DNA of 10,205 nt, taken from the NCBI GenBank assembly GCA_964383905.1, contig CAYLJO010000223.1, positions 1 through 10,205 of the forward strand, given 5' to 3'. The stretch is from CAYLJO01 sp964383905 (lineage in GTDB: Bacteria > Acidobacteriota > Blastocatellia > Pyrinomonadales > Pyrinomonadaceae). Shown in pieces: positions 1 to 5,743 of this stretch. How positions within the stretch are numbered: position 1 is the first letter of the stretch; the number at the start of each line of letters is the position of its first letter. Both the position numbers and the translations under genes were made by a program. Under the pieces are notes generated by a model. That model saw only the letters and a program-made list of their open reading frames with translations, was not told where the DNA came from and ran no database searches.

Positions 1-101
1 TAGAACGCAATCTGGTTGTCGTCGGGCGCAAAATTAGCTGGACGCCGCTTCGGACTCCGCGAGAGGTGGCGGACTCCCGGCGCTCAAATACCGCTGCCGT
101 T

Positions 102-1220
102 TTACTGCCCGGTATGGATGGTGTGCCGGCGGCGACCTAGCCACACCAAGCCGATCAAGCCTCCAACCAGCGCTAATACTGCCGTTACCAGATCAATCGG
201 TACGGGGGCCCGCTCATCATTGGTGTAAACGATCGGCGGGGGCACGACACGACCCTCAATCCTAGACGGGGCGAAGTACAGATCATCCGTCCCGGGGCGC
301 GGCGAAGATCTGTCTTCGAAGGCGGTCAGCCACAGATTGCCCGGGACTTGATCTGCCGGGAGCGCCAGCTCTTCAGCCAGCCGGGCACGATTACCCTCCT
401 CAAGCTGGTCCGACCAGACGACGCGACCCGGCCACAGCTGAGACATGGCGGCCTCGCCGATTCCGCCATCCATCCGGGCGGTGCTGAGCATAAAGACCCG
501 CAGCAGCCGCGGTTCAAAAGAACTGCGGGCCCCCCTGGTCGCGCTGGTCCTCCGGCTCGCGGTAGGGGAAGAACGGGCGATCAGTCTTAAATAACATCCG
601 CACGGCGGAAGTAGCCACCTGCCTTTCGCCCCCGTCTTTGCTGATCTTAAAGGCGGTAACCTTCCACCGGGATGCGATGTAGGGAGCCAGCCAGGCGGTC
701 AGTGCCGGGCGGGCGGCGTAGCCATGATCCTTGAGCCAGTCGGTCAATGCCGAGGTGTTGTCGGCCTCCAGCACGACGGCATCGTAACCGGCCACGCGTT
801 GCGAGCTCAACACTTGCACCCCCCTGGCACCAGTCATCGGTGCCTTGAGCAGGAAAAAGCGCAAAAAAAGAGGGGTCAAATCGACGCCCGTGAGGCGGTT
901 GACGACAGTTATCGGCTTGATCAAATCCTTGAGACGGGTGAAGGAGTGGTCACTCGCCTCGGTGAGTGCCGGCGCAGTCGGGTCGGCACAAGAAACCCGA
1001 AGTCGAGGCTCGTCGTATCGAATGTCGCACGCCTAATGAAGTGCTGTGTGTGAGTGGCCGGGTCCCACACGATCACGGCCGATTCTTCTGCGATCTGTAC
1101 TTTATCCCCTGACCGCGGCGCCGGCGCACACGCTCTTGCAGATTGTGAGGGCAAGATGGGTGAAAGAATCGTTGTGAGGATGATTGCCACGACGACCTGC
1201 TTTTTCGCACGCATTACCAT
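102..1220 (-). pseudogene. DUF2330-family envelope protein, reading frame broken by two compensating single-base frameshifts
   Basis: Three adjacent minus-strand reading frames join into one protein of about 372 residues. Segment 1 starts at ATG 1220 with a basic-hydrophobic signal peptide (residues 1-30) ending in ARAC, followed by CAPAP. The N-terminal Cys-Ala-Pro motif after the signal and the FGFLVP strand (75-79) are typical of DUF2330 proteins. At the GGG run 980-982 one base appears to be missing; adding it continues the frame as PTAPALTEASDHSF. At the six-C run 530-535 one base appears extra; removing it bypasses the TGA at 514-516 and continues as SSFEPRLLRVFMLSTARMDG. The C-terminus carries one membrane helix (about 343-361) and a basic tail (GRRRH), so most of the protein should lie outside the membrane. 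DUF2330 has no established function. The indels cancel, which fits homopolymer sequencing errors or a very recent pseudogene. The start is uncertain: the Shine-Dalgarno is weak and a second ATG lies at 1214. Confidence 0.72.
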
Positions 1221-1404
1221 CGGATCATCAGGGCATCTAGAGCCGGGGCGCGGCCGACCGCCTGGCGAGCATCTTCCCATCCTGACCGGGGAAAGGAACC
1301 TGAGAAGCACACCCGCCGGGCACTCGGCTGCAACGACCTCTTGTGCGCGGCACTGAAGTAAGAGGCAATCACAAAAAACAGTTCCGATTGTCTTGGCTGC
1401 CCCG

Positions 1405-1893
1405 CTACTTGCCGGACGAGGCCGCCCGCTTCTGCATCTCTTCCCCTACCCGCCTCTTCATCTCTTCTGGTGATACGTCTTCCTTGTGCGTTGAGACGTA
1501 CCAGATGTGTCCGAAGGGATCTTCCACCCCGCCGCTCCGGTCACCGTAGAATTGATCCTTCACCTCTTTTACCAACTTCGCGCCGGCGGCGACAGCTTGG
1601 CCGAACACCGCATCCACGTCATCGACATAGAGGTAGATGGCAAAAGGCGAGCCGCCTAAAGTCTGTGGGCTACGGAAGCCCATTTCCGGAAACTCGTCGG
1701 CAAGCATGATGATTGAGTCGCCGATCTTGATCTCGGCATGACCGATTCTACCACTGGGGTCGGGCATGCGCATCAACTCCGTTGCCCCGAACGCCTTCTT
1801 GTAAAACTCCAGAGCGCCGGCCGCATCATTGACACATAAGTACGGTGTTACACTGTGGAACCCCTCCGGGATAGGTTTCGCTTCGCTTGTCAT
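1405..1893 (-). CDS. VOC family (glyoxalase/bleomycin-resistance fold, PhnB-like) protein
   Basis: A protein of 162 residues with two beta-alpha-beta-beta-beta halves. The first half runs from VTPYLCVNDAAGALEFYKKA (residues 15-34) through GHAEIKIGDSIIMLADE (51-67). The second runs from YLYVDDVDAVFGQAVAAGA (87-105) through DQFYGDRSGGVEDPFGHIW (113-131). The paired 'V-D--A--FY' and 'DPFGH-W' motifs are characteristic of the VOC superfamily subgroup annotated as glyoxalase/PhnB-like. Residues such as His52, Glu54 and His129 could bind a metal, but the reaction cannot be read from the sequence. The protein should be cytoplasmic, with no signal peptide or membrane segment. The start at 1893 is chosen over an upstream in-frame start at 1974 because AAGGAG (1900-1905) sits six bases before it and the homology begins there. 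It ends in TAG, and the broken DUF2330 gene follows 184 bases downstream on the same strand. No strong terminator separates them. Confidence 0.9.
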   Translation of the reverse strand: MTSEAKPIPEGFHSVTPYLCVNDAAGALEFYKKAFGATELMRMPDPSGRIGHAEIKIGDSIIMLADEFPEMGFRSPQTLGGSPFAIYLYVDDVDAVFGQAVAAGAKLVKEVKDQFYGDRSGGVEDPFGHIWYVSTHKEDVSPEEMKRRVGEEMQKRAASSGK

Positions 1894-1945
1894 AACTTTC
1901 TCCTTTTCAATCAGCCTTCCGTTTAACCAAAGAGCATGGCGCATG

Positions 1946-1974
1946 CTTATATCACAAGTTTGTTTCCGGCGCAA
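1946..1974 (-). promoter_or_regulatory. Candidate sigma70-type promoter for the VOC gene
   Basis: On the minus strand, TTGCGC (1974-1969) and TATAAG (1951-1946) are separated by 17 bases, the preferred spacing. The -10 box matches TATAAT at 5 of 6 positions, the -35 box at only 3 of 6. Transcription would start near 1939, giving a leader of about 45 bases before the ATG at 1893. Confidence 0.45.
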
Positions 1975-1980
1975 GACATA

Positions 1981-1996
1981 GTTTCATGTATGAAAC
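1981..1996. promoter_or_regulatory. 7-bp palindrome just upstream of the VOC promoter, candidate operator
   Basis: GTTTCAT and ATGAAAC form a perfect 7-bp dyad with a 2-base centre, six bases upstream of the proposed -35 box. A second, wider dyad is nested around it: TTTGTTTC (1959-1966) is complementary to GAAACAAA (1992-1999), and its left arm falls in the promoter spacer. The size and position fit a dimeric repressor or activator site, but no regulator gene lies in this window. Confidence 0.4.
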
Positions 1997-2131
1997 AAAA
2001 TCTCCCCACCCTATAACTATTTGCACTCCTCGGCGTCCCGCGACGTTTCATCCCGCCTTCCCATAGTATTTATTTAGCCGCAAGGCTGATATAGAGTACT
2101 GTATGGTTAGATATACTGCAGTTGGCGATTG

Positions 2132-2183
2132 AGTATCACTTTTCTTCGCGTTGCTTGGCGCCTTTGCGCCTTGGCGTGATACT
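2132..2183. repeat. Tandem 8-mer element framed by an 8-bp inverted repeat
   Basis: Three near-identical 8-base units lie head to tail: CTTGGCGC (2154-2161), CTTTGCGC (2162-2169) and CTTGGCGT (2170-2177), preceded by a degenerate copy CTTCGCG (2144-2150). The block is flanked by a perfect inverted repeat, AGTATCAC (2132-2139) and GTGATACT (2176-2183), and contains a small hairpin, GGCGC/GCGCC (2157-2161 with 2166-2170). From memory, similar 'CTTTGCGCCTTGGCG' strings recur between genes in many environmental genomes, so this is probably a dispersed intergenic element. Confidence 0.6.
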
Positions 2184-2277
2184 TCCTGGTCGTCAGCGCC
2201 ACAGGATATAGTCAATTGCCACCAGCTATAGAATAAGAAGCCTGTATATCTGGAATCCGGAGGGCGCCTGGATAATC

Positions 2278-3063
2278 ATGTCCGAGTTGACCAAAGAGCA
2301 GGTCGAGCAGTTCAATCGGGATGGCTATCTGATGATCAGGGGGCTGTTCGATGCGGAGGAAATTGATCTGCTCATACGGATCGCCAAAGCTGATCCGCAA
2401 ATGGCACAACAAGCCTACGAGCGTCTGGACACCTCCCGGGGGCGGAGCAAGCTGTGGATCACCGGCTCTTTAGGCGCAGACATCTACAGCGCTTTTGTCC
2501 GCTGCCGCCGTATCGTTGATCCCATGGAGCAATTGCTCGGCGGCGAAGTCTACCATTATCACCACAAAATGATGCTCAAGGAGCCTTTCGTGGGCGGGGC
2601 CTGGGAATGGCATCAGGATTATGGCTACTGGTACTCCAACGGCTGTTTATTCCCTGACATGGCCAGTTGCTTGATCGCAGTCGATCGTGCCACGACTGAA
2701 AACGGCTGCCTCCAGGTGATCAGGGGGTCGCATCGAATGGGCCGCATTGACCATGGGAAAACTGGAGAGCAGACCGGCGCTGACATTAAACGGGTTGAGG
2801 AAGCGCTCAGGCATCTGGAGTTGGTGCGTTGTGAGATGCAGCCGGGTACCGCGCTCTTCTTCCACTGCAATTTACTCCATCGCTCGGACGCCAACCTGAG
2901 CCCGCACCCACGTTGGTCGCTGATCTGTTGTTACAACGCGGCGCACAACCCCTGCCACGAGAAGCCGAACCACCCAAGTTACCAGTATCTGGAGAAGTGG
3001 CCTGACTCTAAGATAAAAGAGGTCGGACGGCGGCAGTTGGGGATGATGGCGATGCCGTCATAA
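2278..3063 (+). CDS. Phytanoyl-CoA dioxygenase (PhyH) family Fe(II)/2-oxoglutarate-dependent oxygenase
   Basis: A protein of 261 residues, typical of the family. It starts with the usual MSELTKEQVEQFNRDGYLMI. The iron-binding HxD is His112-Gln-Asp114 in WEWHQDYGYW, and the distal histidine is His201 in LLHRSDANLS. Arg212 in HPRWSL should bind the 2-oxoglutarate carboxylate. ENGCLQVIRGSHRMG (141-155) is the conserved stretch after the HxD core. Such enzymes couple 2-oxoglutarate decarboxylation to hydroxylation of a small molecule. Relatives act on phytanoyl-CoA, ectoine and many secondary metabolites, and the substrate here cannot be told. The protein should be cytoplasmic. The start is supported by GGAGGG at 2259-2264, though its 13-base spacing is long. 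It is the only plus-strand gene, so it is probably transcribed alone; it converges on the DUF1080 gene. Confidence 0.92.
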   Translation: MSELTKEQVEQFNRDGYLMIRGLFDAEEIDLLIRIAKADPQMAQQAYERLDTSRGRSKLWITGSLGADIYSAFVRCRRIVDPMEQLLGGEVYHYHHKMMLKEPFVGGAWEWHQDYGYWYSNGCLFPDMASCLIAVDRATTENGCLQVIRGSHRMGRIDHGKTGEQTGADIKRVEEALRHLELVRCEMQPGTALFFHCNLLHRSDANLSPHPRWSLICCYNAAHNPCHEKPNHPSYQYLEKWPDSKIKEVGRRQLGMMAMPS

Positions 3064-3088
3064 CCGGTCTTTCCTCTGCGTCCTCTCT

Positions 3089-3140
3089 CTGTGGTTCAAG
3101 TTTTTGATTACGGCCCCAAAAATCTTTGGTAAAACCACAG
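3089..3140. terminator. Long imperfect hairpin between convergent genes, candidate bidirectional terminator
   Basis: CTGTGGTT (3089-3096) is perfectly complementary to AACCACAG (3133-3140). Inside it, AAGTTTTTG (3098-3106) can pair with CAAAAATCTT (3117-3126) across one bulged base. The structure fills the gap between the PhyH stop (3063) and the DUF1080 stop (3142), where a shared terminator is expected. There is no clean T run after the stem, so termination efficiency is uncertain. Confidence 0.45.
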
Positions 3141-3141
3141 G

Positions 3142-4116
3142 CTATTGATGATCTCTGGCCGGGGTGATGACGATATTCCTGAACGCAATCTTCCCATGAT
3201 CGCCCTGCAGCATAATCGGGCCGGGTGCGCCTTCATCGCTGTCGAGAGCGCCGCCCGTAATGCCCGGGATCTCCTCATTATGGATGACCGTTGTGCCGTT
3301 TAAAACAACCGACACCCGGCGACCGATCAATGTGATCTCGTAGCTTTGCCATTCGCCGGGCCTCCGTGAAGCGTTGCTGTACGGTCTGATGAAACCATAC
3401 ACGCCGCCCATCCGCAGGCTGTCCGGCGCCTTCCCCACATCGTCCAGTATCTGCACCTCGTCACGCCCACGCAGGTAAACGCCGCTGTTGCTTTTCTCGA
3501 CGATGTTGAATTCCAGGCGCAGCTTGAAATCGGTGAATTTCTGTTCCGTTATGATGTCCACACACGGGACGCTGTTGGCCAGCGTGCCGTCCGCTGCGCC
3601 CCAGCAGTTGCCCCTTACGTTACTGCGCAGCTTCCACCCGGTGAGATCTTTGCCGTTGAAAAGCTTTATCGGCTTGCCCCACTTCGGCGGCGCGCTCCGC
3701 CTCAGGTCAGGCGCTCGTACCCCCGTCCAGTTAAGCGTCTTTCCGTCCGCCGCTTCCGTCGTGCCTTCCAGTTTGTCTCCGGCCAGTCTTCCTCTGAAGA
3801 CCAGATCGCTCGGGTTCTGTTCATACTGCACCGGCACTCGGAAGAAAAGCTCTCCGTTCCTGTATTCGATTTGTGCGATGTGTCGCATGCTGCCGAAGCG
3901 CCCGACGAAACGGCCCATCAGTTCTGTTTCCTTGCGGAGCATGATCTCGAGCCAGGAGGGATATGGCCCGTCCGCGCCCTCAACTGTCAAATCCCAGCGG
4001 CCCAGGACTGCGTCGGCAAAGCCGTCCTGTGGCGACTGCGCGGCGGCGACGGAGGTCAGAACCAAAAGGCCGAAAACCGGCCACAATAATTGTGCAAGGT
4101 GACTTCTACGTATCAT
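3142..4116 (-). CDS. Secreted DUF1080 (3-keto-disaccharide hydrolase-type) protein with an N-terminal beta domain
   Basis: A protein of 324 residues. Residues 1-26 are a Sec signal peptide (MIRRSH, a Leu/Val-rich core, then SVAAA before Gln27), so it is exported to the periplasm or outside. Residues 36-135 form an extra beta-rich domain (GRWDLTVEG, LVFRGRLAGDKLEGTTE) of unrecognised family, possibly lipocalin-like. Residues 148-318 are a DUF1080/PF06439 concanavalin-like domain: LFNGKDLTGW (152-161), SNSGVYLRGRDEVQILDD (209-226), GEWQSYEITLIG (254-265) and GPIMLQGDHGKIAFRNIVI (299-317). The family is common in polysaccharide-using soil and aquatic bacteria. Some members cleave 3-keto-glycosides, and many have only a putative sugar-binding or hydrolase role. 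The reaction here is an inference. ATG 4116 is chosen because it begins the signal peptide and has GAAGG just upstream. Confidence 0.9.
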   Translation of the reverse strand: MIRRSHLAQLLWPVFGLLVLTSVAAAQSPQDGFADAVLGRWDLTVEGADGPYPSWLEIMLRKETELMGRFVGRFGSMRHIAQIEYRNGELFFRVPVQYEQNPSDLVFRGRLAGDKLEGTTEAADGKTLNWTGVRAPDLRRSAPPKWGKPIKLFNGKDLTGWKLRSNVRGNCWGAADGTLANSVPCVDIITEQKFTDFKLRLEFNIVEKSNSGVYLRGRDEVQILDDVGKAPDSLRMGGVYGFIRPYSNASRRPGEWQSYEITLIGRRVSVVLNGTTVIHNEEIPGITGGALDSDEGAPGPIMLQGDHGKIAFRNIVITPARDHQ

Positions 4117-4141
4117 GGGGCCTTCACTTGGGGGAGTCTCT

Positions 4142-4154
4142 GACCTACAAGGTC
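4142..4154. promoter_or_regulatory. Short palindrome just downstream of the DUF1080 promoter, candidate operator
   Basis: GACCT (4142-4146) and AGGTC (4150-4154) form a perfect 5-bp dyad around ACA. It falls about 5 to 17 bases after the predicted transcription start of the DUF1080 gene, where a repressor could block initiation. A dyad this short can arise by chance. Confidence 0.25.
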
Positions 4155-4165
4155 TAATCGATTAC

Positions 4166-4194
4166 GCTATACCAAATCATCTTCCGGATTGCAA
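4166..4194 (-). promoter_or_regulatory. Candidate sigma70-type promoter for the DUF1080 gene
   Basis: On the minus strand TTGCAA (4194-4189) and TATAGC (4171-4166) are 17 bases apart. Each box matches the consensus at 4 of 6 positions. The start of transcription would be near 4159, about 43 bases before the ATG. Confidence 0.38.
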
Positions 4195-4199
4195 CGTAA

Positions 4200-4231
4200 G
4201 TTAGAGGCTGTTCAAAAAGCTGTCTCTTAAC
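4200..4231. repeat. Imperfect inverted repeat downstream of the DUF4340 gene
   Basis: GTTAGAG (4200-4206) pairs with CTCTTAAC (4224-4231) with one bulged base, enclosing a 17-base loop. It lies about 48 bases past the DUF4340 stop codon and could mark the 3' end of the ABC operon transcript, but there is no T run after the stem. The enclosed GGCTGTTCAAAAAG resembles the ends of some insertion sequences; no partner end or transposase is present. Confidence 0.3.
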
Positions 4232-4278
4232 GCTTGCTCCTAACTCGCAGTCTGCTGCCGCGCGGTTGTCCGCTTGGG

Positions 4279-5616
4279 CTACTGCTGAATGACGTCCGAG
4301 GGCCTGAAGCTCAGGTCGTCGAGCATCTTTTTGGGCACCTTGTAGACCGGCGGGCTTCCTTCAACCGACGCATATACGCTGTCGCCGTCGGCGGCGGAGA
4401 TCTTTATCCTCGTAGTCTTTCCTGATTTGTCGGCCAGTTCCGCGGTAACGGCAGGCTTGGCGAGCTTCGCGGCGATCGCGGAAGACGGTTTATCTACAAT
4501 CTCGGTCGCCTTATTCGTCTCGATAGGGTCGAGAATCTTGAAAGCCTGAAGCCCTTTGCCTTTCTGATCAGAGGGATCGTTAACGGTCCACTTGTCGCCG
4601 TTCTTCTCCGCCTCAAGAGTACCGTTCGGGCCCGTTACTTTCAGCCGCGCGAGAGCGTCTTCGTCAACCCGGGCGAGCTGCTTGTCCCGTAGATCAGAGA
4701 GCTTGGTGTTCAGTTTCTGGTAAAGAGACGAGTCGATTTCGAAAATTGCGGCACGGTCCGAACTCTTGGCGTAGTATTTGTTGCCGTTCTTGGAACCGAC
4801 GGCGAGGGAACGCTCACCGCCGCCCTGCAGGTGAGTTGTCAGCGTCACCTTTGGCCTGTCGAGGCCGTATTTCGTCAGATTGTCGGCCGACTCGCTGATA
4901 AGGTCGGCCGCTTTGCCCGACGTCAGACCGGTTAAGAACGAGGTTACGGCGTTATCGTCTGCGTCGCCCTGAACGGGGGCCATGATCTTCCATGCCGCGC
5001 CCTCTTTGTTCAGAGCGATCTTGCCATTCTCATTCGCGAGATCAATTGAGGTGACGTCGCCCTGGGCAACGTCAAGGACGGAGCGATCCCGCAGTTCGTT
5101 CAAGCTTTTGTCGGATGCGCTTAGCAGGCTCGACGAGACTAGCGCCACGTCTTTCGAGTCGTCCACCAGCGCATAGACTGATGTCCCCGAAAAATCCTTC
5201 GAGCCGAGCCGGAGCCGGTGCGCGCCGTCGTTCTTGATCCTGACCTCGACCGCCACGCCGGGTTGATCCAACCCGTAGGTCTTCATCTTGTCGGGCGGGG
5301 CCGGGAAGGTGCGCTCCAGCCGCAGACCGGCCAGGTCATCGGCGATGGCGCCGGCGTTGGTCTGATCGGCGAGCGTGTTCACGGGCTCGGTGATCACCCA
5401 TTTGCCGTCCCTGTTCTCAATTTTGACGGTCTGGTTGTCACGCGTGATATCGACCTCGGCGATATCGTCGCGCTTGAACGTAAAGGCCGGCTTGCTCTCA
5501 GAGGCGGTTGCTTCGTCTGCCGGACTGCTTTCGCTGTGTTTCCGTATCTCGAAATAGTAGACGATCCCGCCGAGGACGGCGGCGGCAAGAATTAGGTAGA
5601 GTGTGCTCCTCTTCAT
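4279..5616 (-). CDS. DUF4340 domain protein, membrane-anchored partner of the GldG-type ABC system
   Basis: A protein of 445 residues with one N-terminal membrane helix (about 5-22, MKRSTLYLILAAAVLGG), followed by a Ser/Glu-rich linker and a large extracytoplasmic part. The latter is built of three related units at about 47-183, 184-317 and 318-443. Each has a beta-hairpin (GKWVITEPV 71-79, AAWKIMAPV 207-215, DKWTVNDP 341-348). Units 1 and 2 share a 'YGLD-P-V' block (114-121, 250-257), a 'GSK' turn (138-140, 274-276) and a 'LRD' helix (175-177, 309-311). Unit 3 keeps a degenerate form (LAKPAVTAELADKSGKTT, 385-402). DUF4340 (PF14238) genes are typically found after GldG-like genes, and the molecular role is unknown. 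It is the last gene of the operon, 127 bases after the GldG-like gene. No good Shine-Dalgarno is visible before ATG 5616, so its translation may be weak. Confidence 0.88.
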   Translation of the reverse strand: MKRSTLYLILAAAVLGGIVYYFEIRKHSESSPADEATASESKPAFTFKRDDIAEVDITRDNQTVKIENRDGKWVITEPVNTLADQTNAGAIADDLAGLRLERTFPAPPDKMKTYGLDQPGVAVEVRIKNDGAHRLRLGSKDFSGTSVYALVDDSKDVALVSSSLLSASDKSLNELRDRSVLDVAQGDVTSIDLANENGKIALNKEGAAWKIMAPVQGDADDNAVTSFLTGLTSGKAADLISESADNLTKYGLDRPKVTLTTHLQGGGERSLAVGSKNGNKYYAKSSDRAAIFEIDSSLYQKLNTKLSDLRDKQLARVDEDALARLKVTGPNGTLEAEKNGDKWTVNDPSDQKGKGLQAFKILDPIETNKATEIVDKPSSAIAAKLAKPAVTAELADKSGKTTRIKISAADGDSVYASVEGSPPVYKVPKKMLDDLSFRPSDVIQQ

Positions 5617-5714
5617 GATGACGGGAAAGAATGCGTCTCTTTTCGCGAGAAGGCGCTCATCTCAAATTTCGCATCTGAAAGCTCAGGCGAGCGGGCCAAC
5701 AAAGATCCGCCCGG

Positions 5715-5741
5715 CCGTGCGGCAGCGAGCCTCCCGCACGG
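5715..5741 (-). terminator. 8-bp stem-loop directly after the GldG-like stop codon, possible attenuator
   Basis: CCGTGCGG (5715-5722) and CCGCACGG (5734-5741) are perfect inverted repeats around an 11-base loop. The stem begins two bases past the stop codon at 5744-5746. It is GC-rich and stable, but the minus-strand sequence after it (CCGGGCGGATCTTTG) has only a short T run. A partial terminator or an RNA 3'-end protector between two genes of one operon is more likely than a full stop. Confidence 0.42.
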
Positions 5742-5743
5742 TC

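Larger units (their letters stand above)
1894..2277. other. Divergent intergenic region between the VOC gene and the PhyH gene
   Basis: This 384-base stretch separates two genes that point away from each other. It holds a plausible minus-strand promoter and palindrome for the VOC gene near its left end, and a tandem 8-mer element framed by an inverted repeat near 2132-2183. For the PhyH gene only weak promoter-like sequence is visible: TATAGT at 2207-2212 with TTCCTG 18 bases upstream. That match is too poor to call. No open reading frame with coding character is seen. Confidence 0.6.

Noticed and set aside
51..77. Direct repeat of CGGACTCC (51-58 and 70-77) near the left window edge
   Set aside because: Only two short copies in a GC-rich stretch, with no extended repeat or structure; likely chance. 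Nothing else is evident in 1-101.
514..924. Middle segment of the DUF2330 region as an independent gene starting at TTG 924
   Set aside because: It has no ribosome binding site or domain of its own, and the reading frame continues upstream into matching DUF2330 sequence once one base is restored.
1373..1378. T6 tract on the minus strand after the VOC gene, possible intrinsic terminator
   Set aside because: No stem of more than three pairs can be drawn directly upstream of the tract.
2076..2087. AGCC-GCAA-GGCT mini-hairpin with a GNRA-type loop in the divergent spacer
   Set aside because: A 4-bp stem is too short to separate from chance, and it is not placed at a gene end or start.
3488..4102. 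Plus-strand reading frame of 204 codons opposite the DUF1080 gene
   Set aside because: It is a shadow of a gene with a signal peptide and clear DUF1080 motifs; the translation is Ser/Pro/Arg-rich with no domain.
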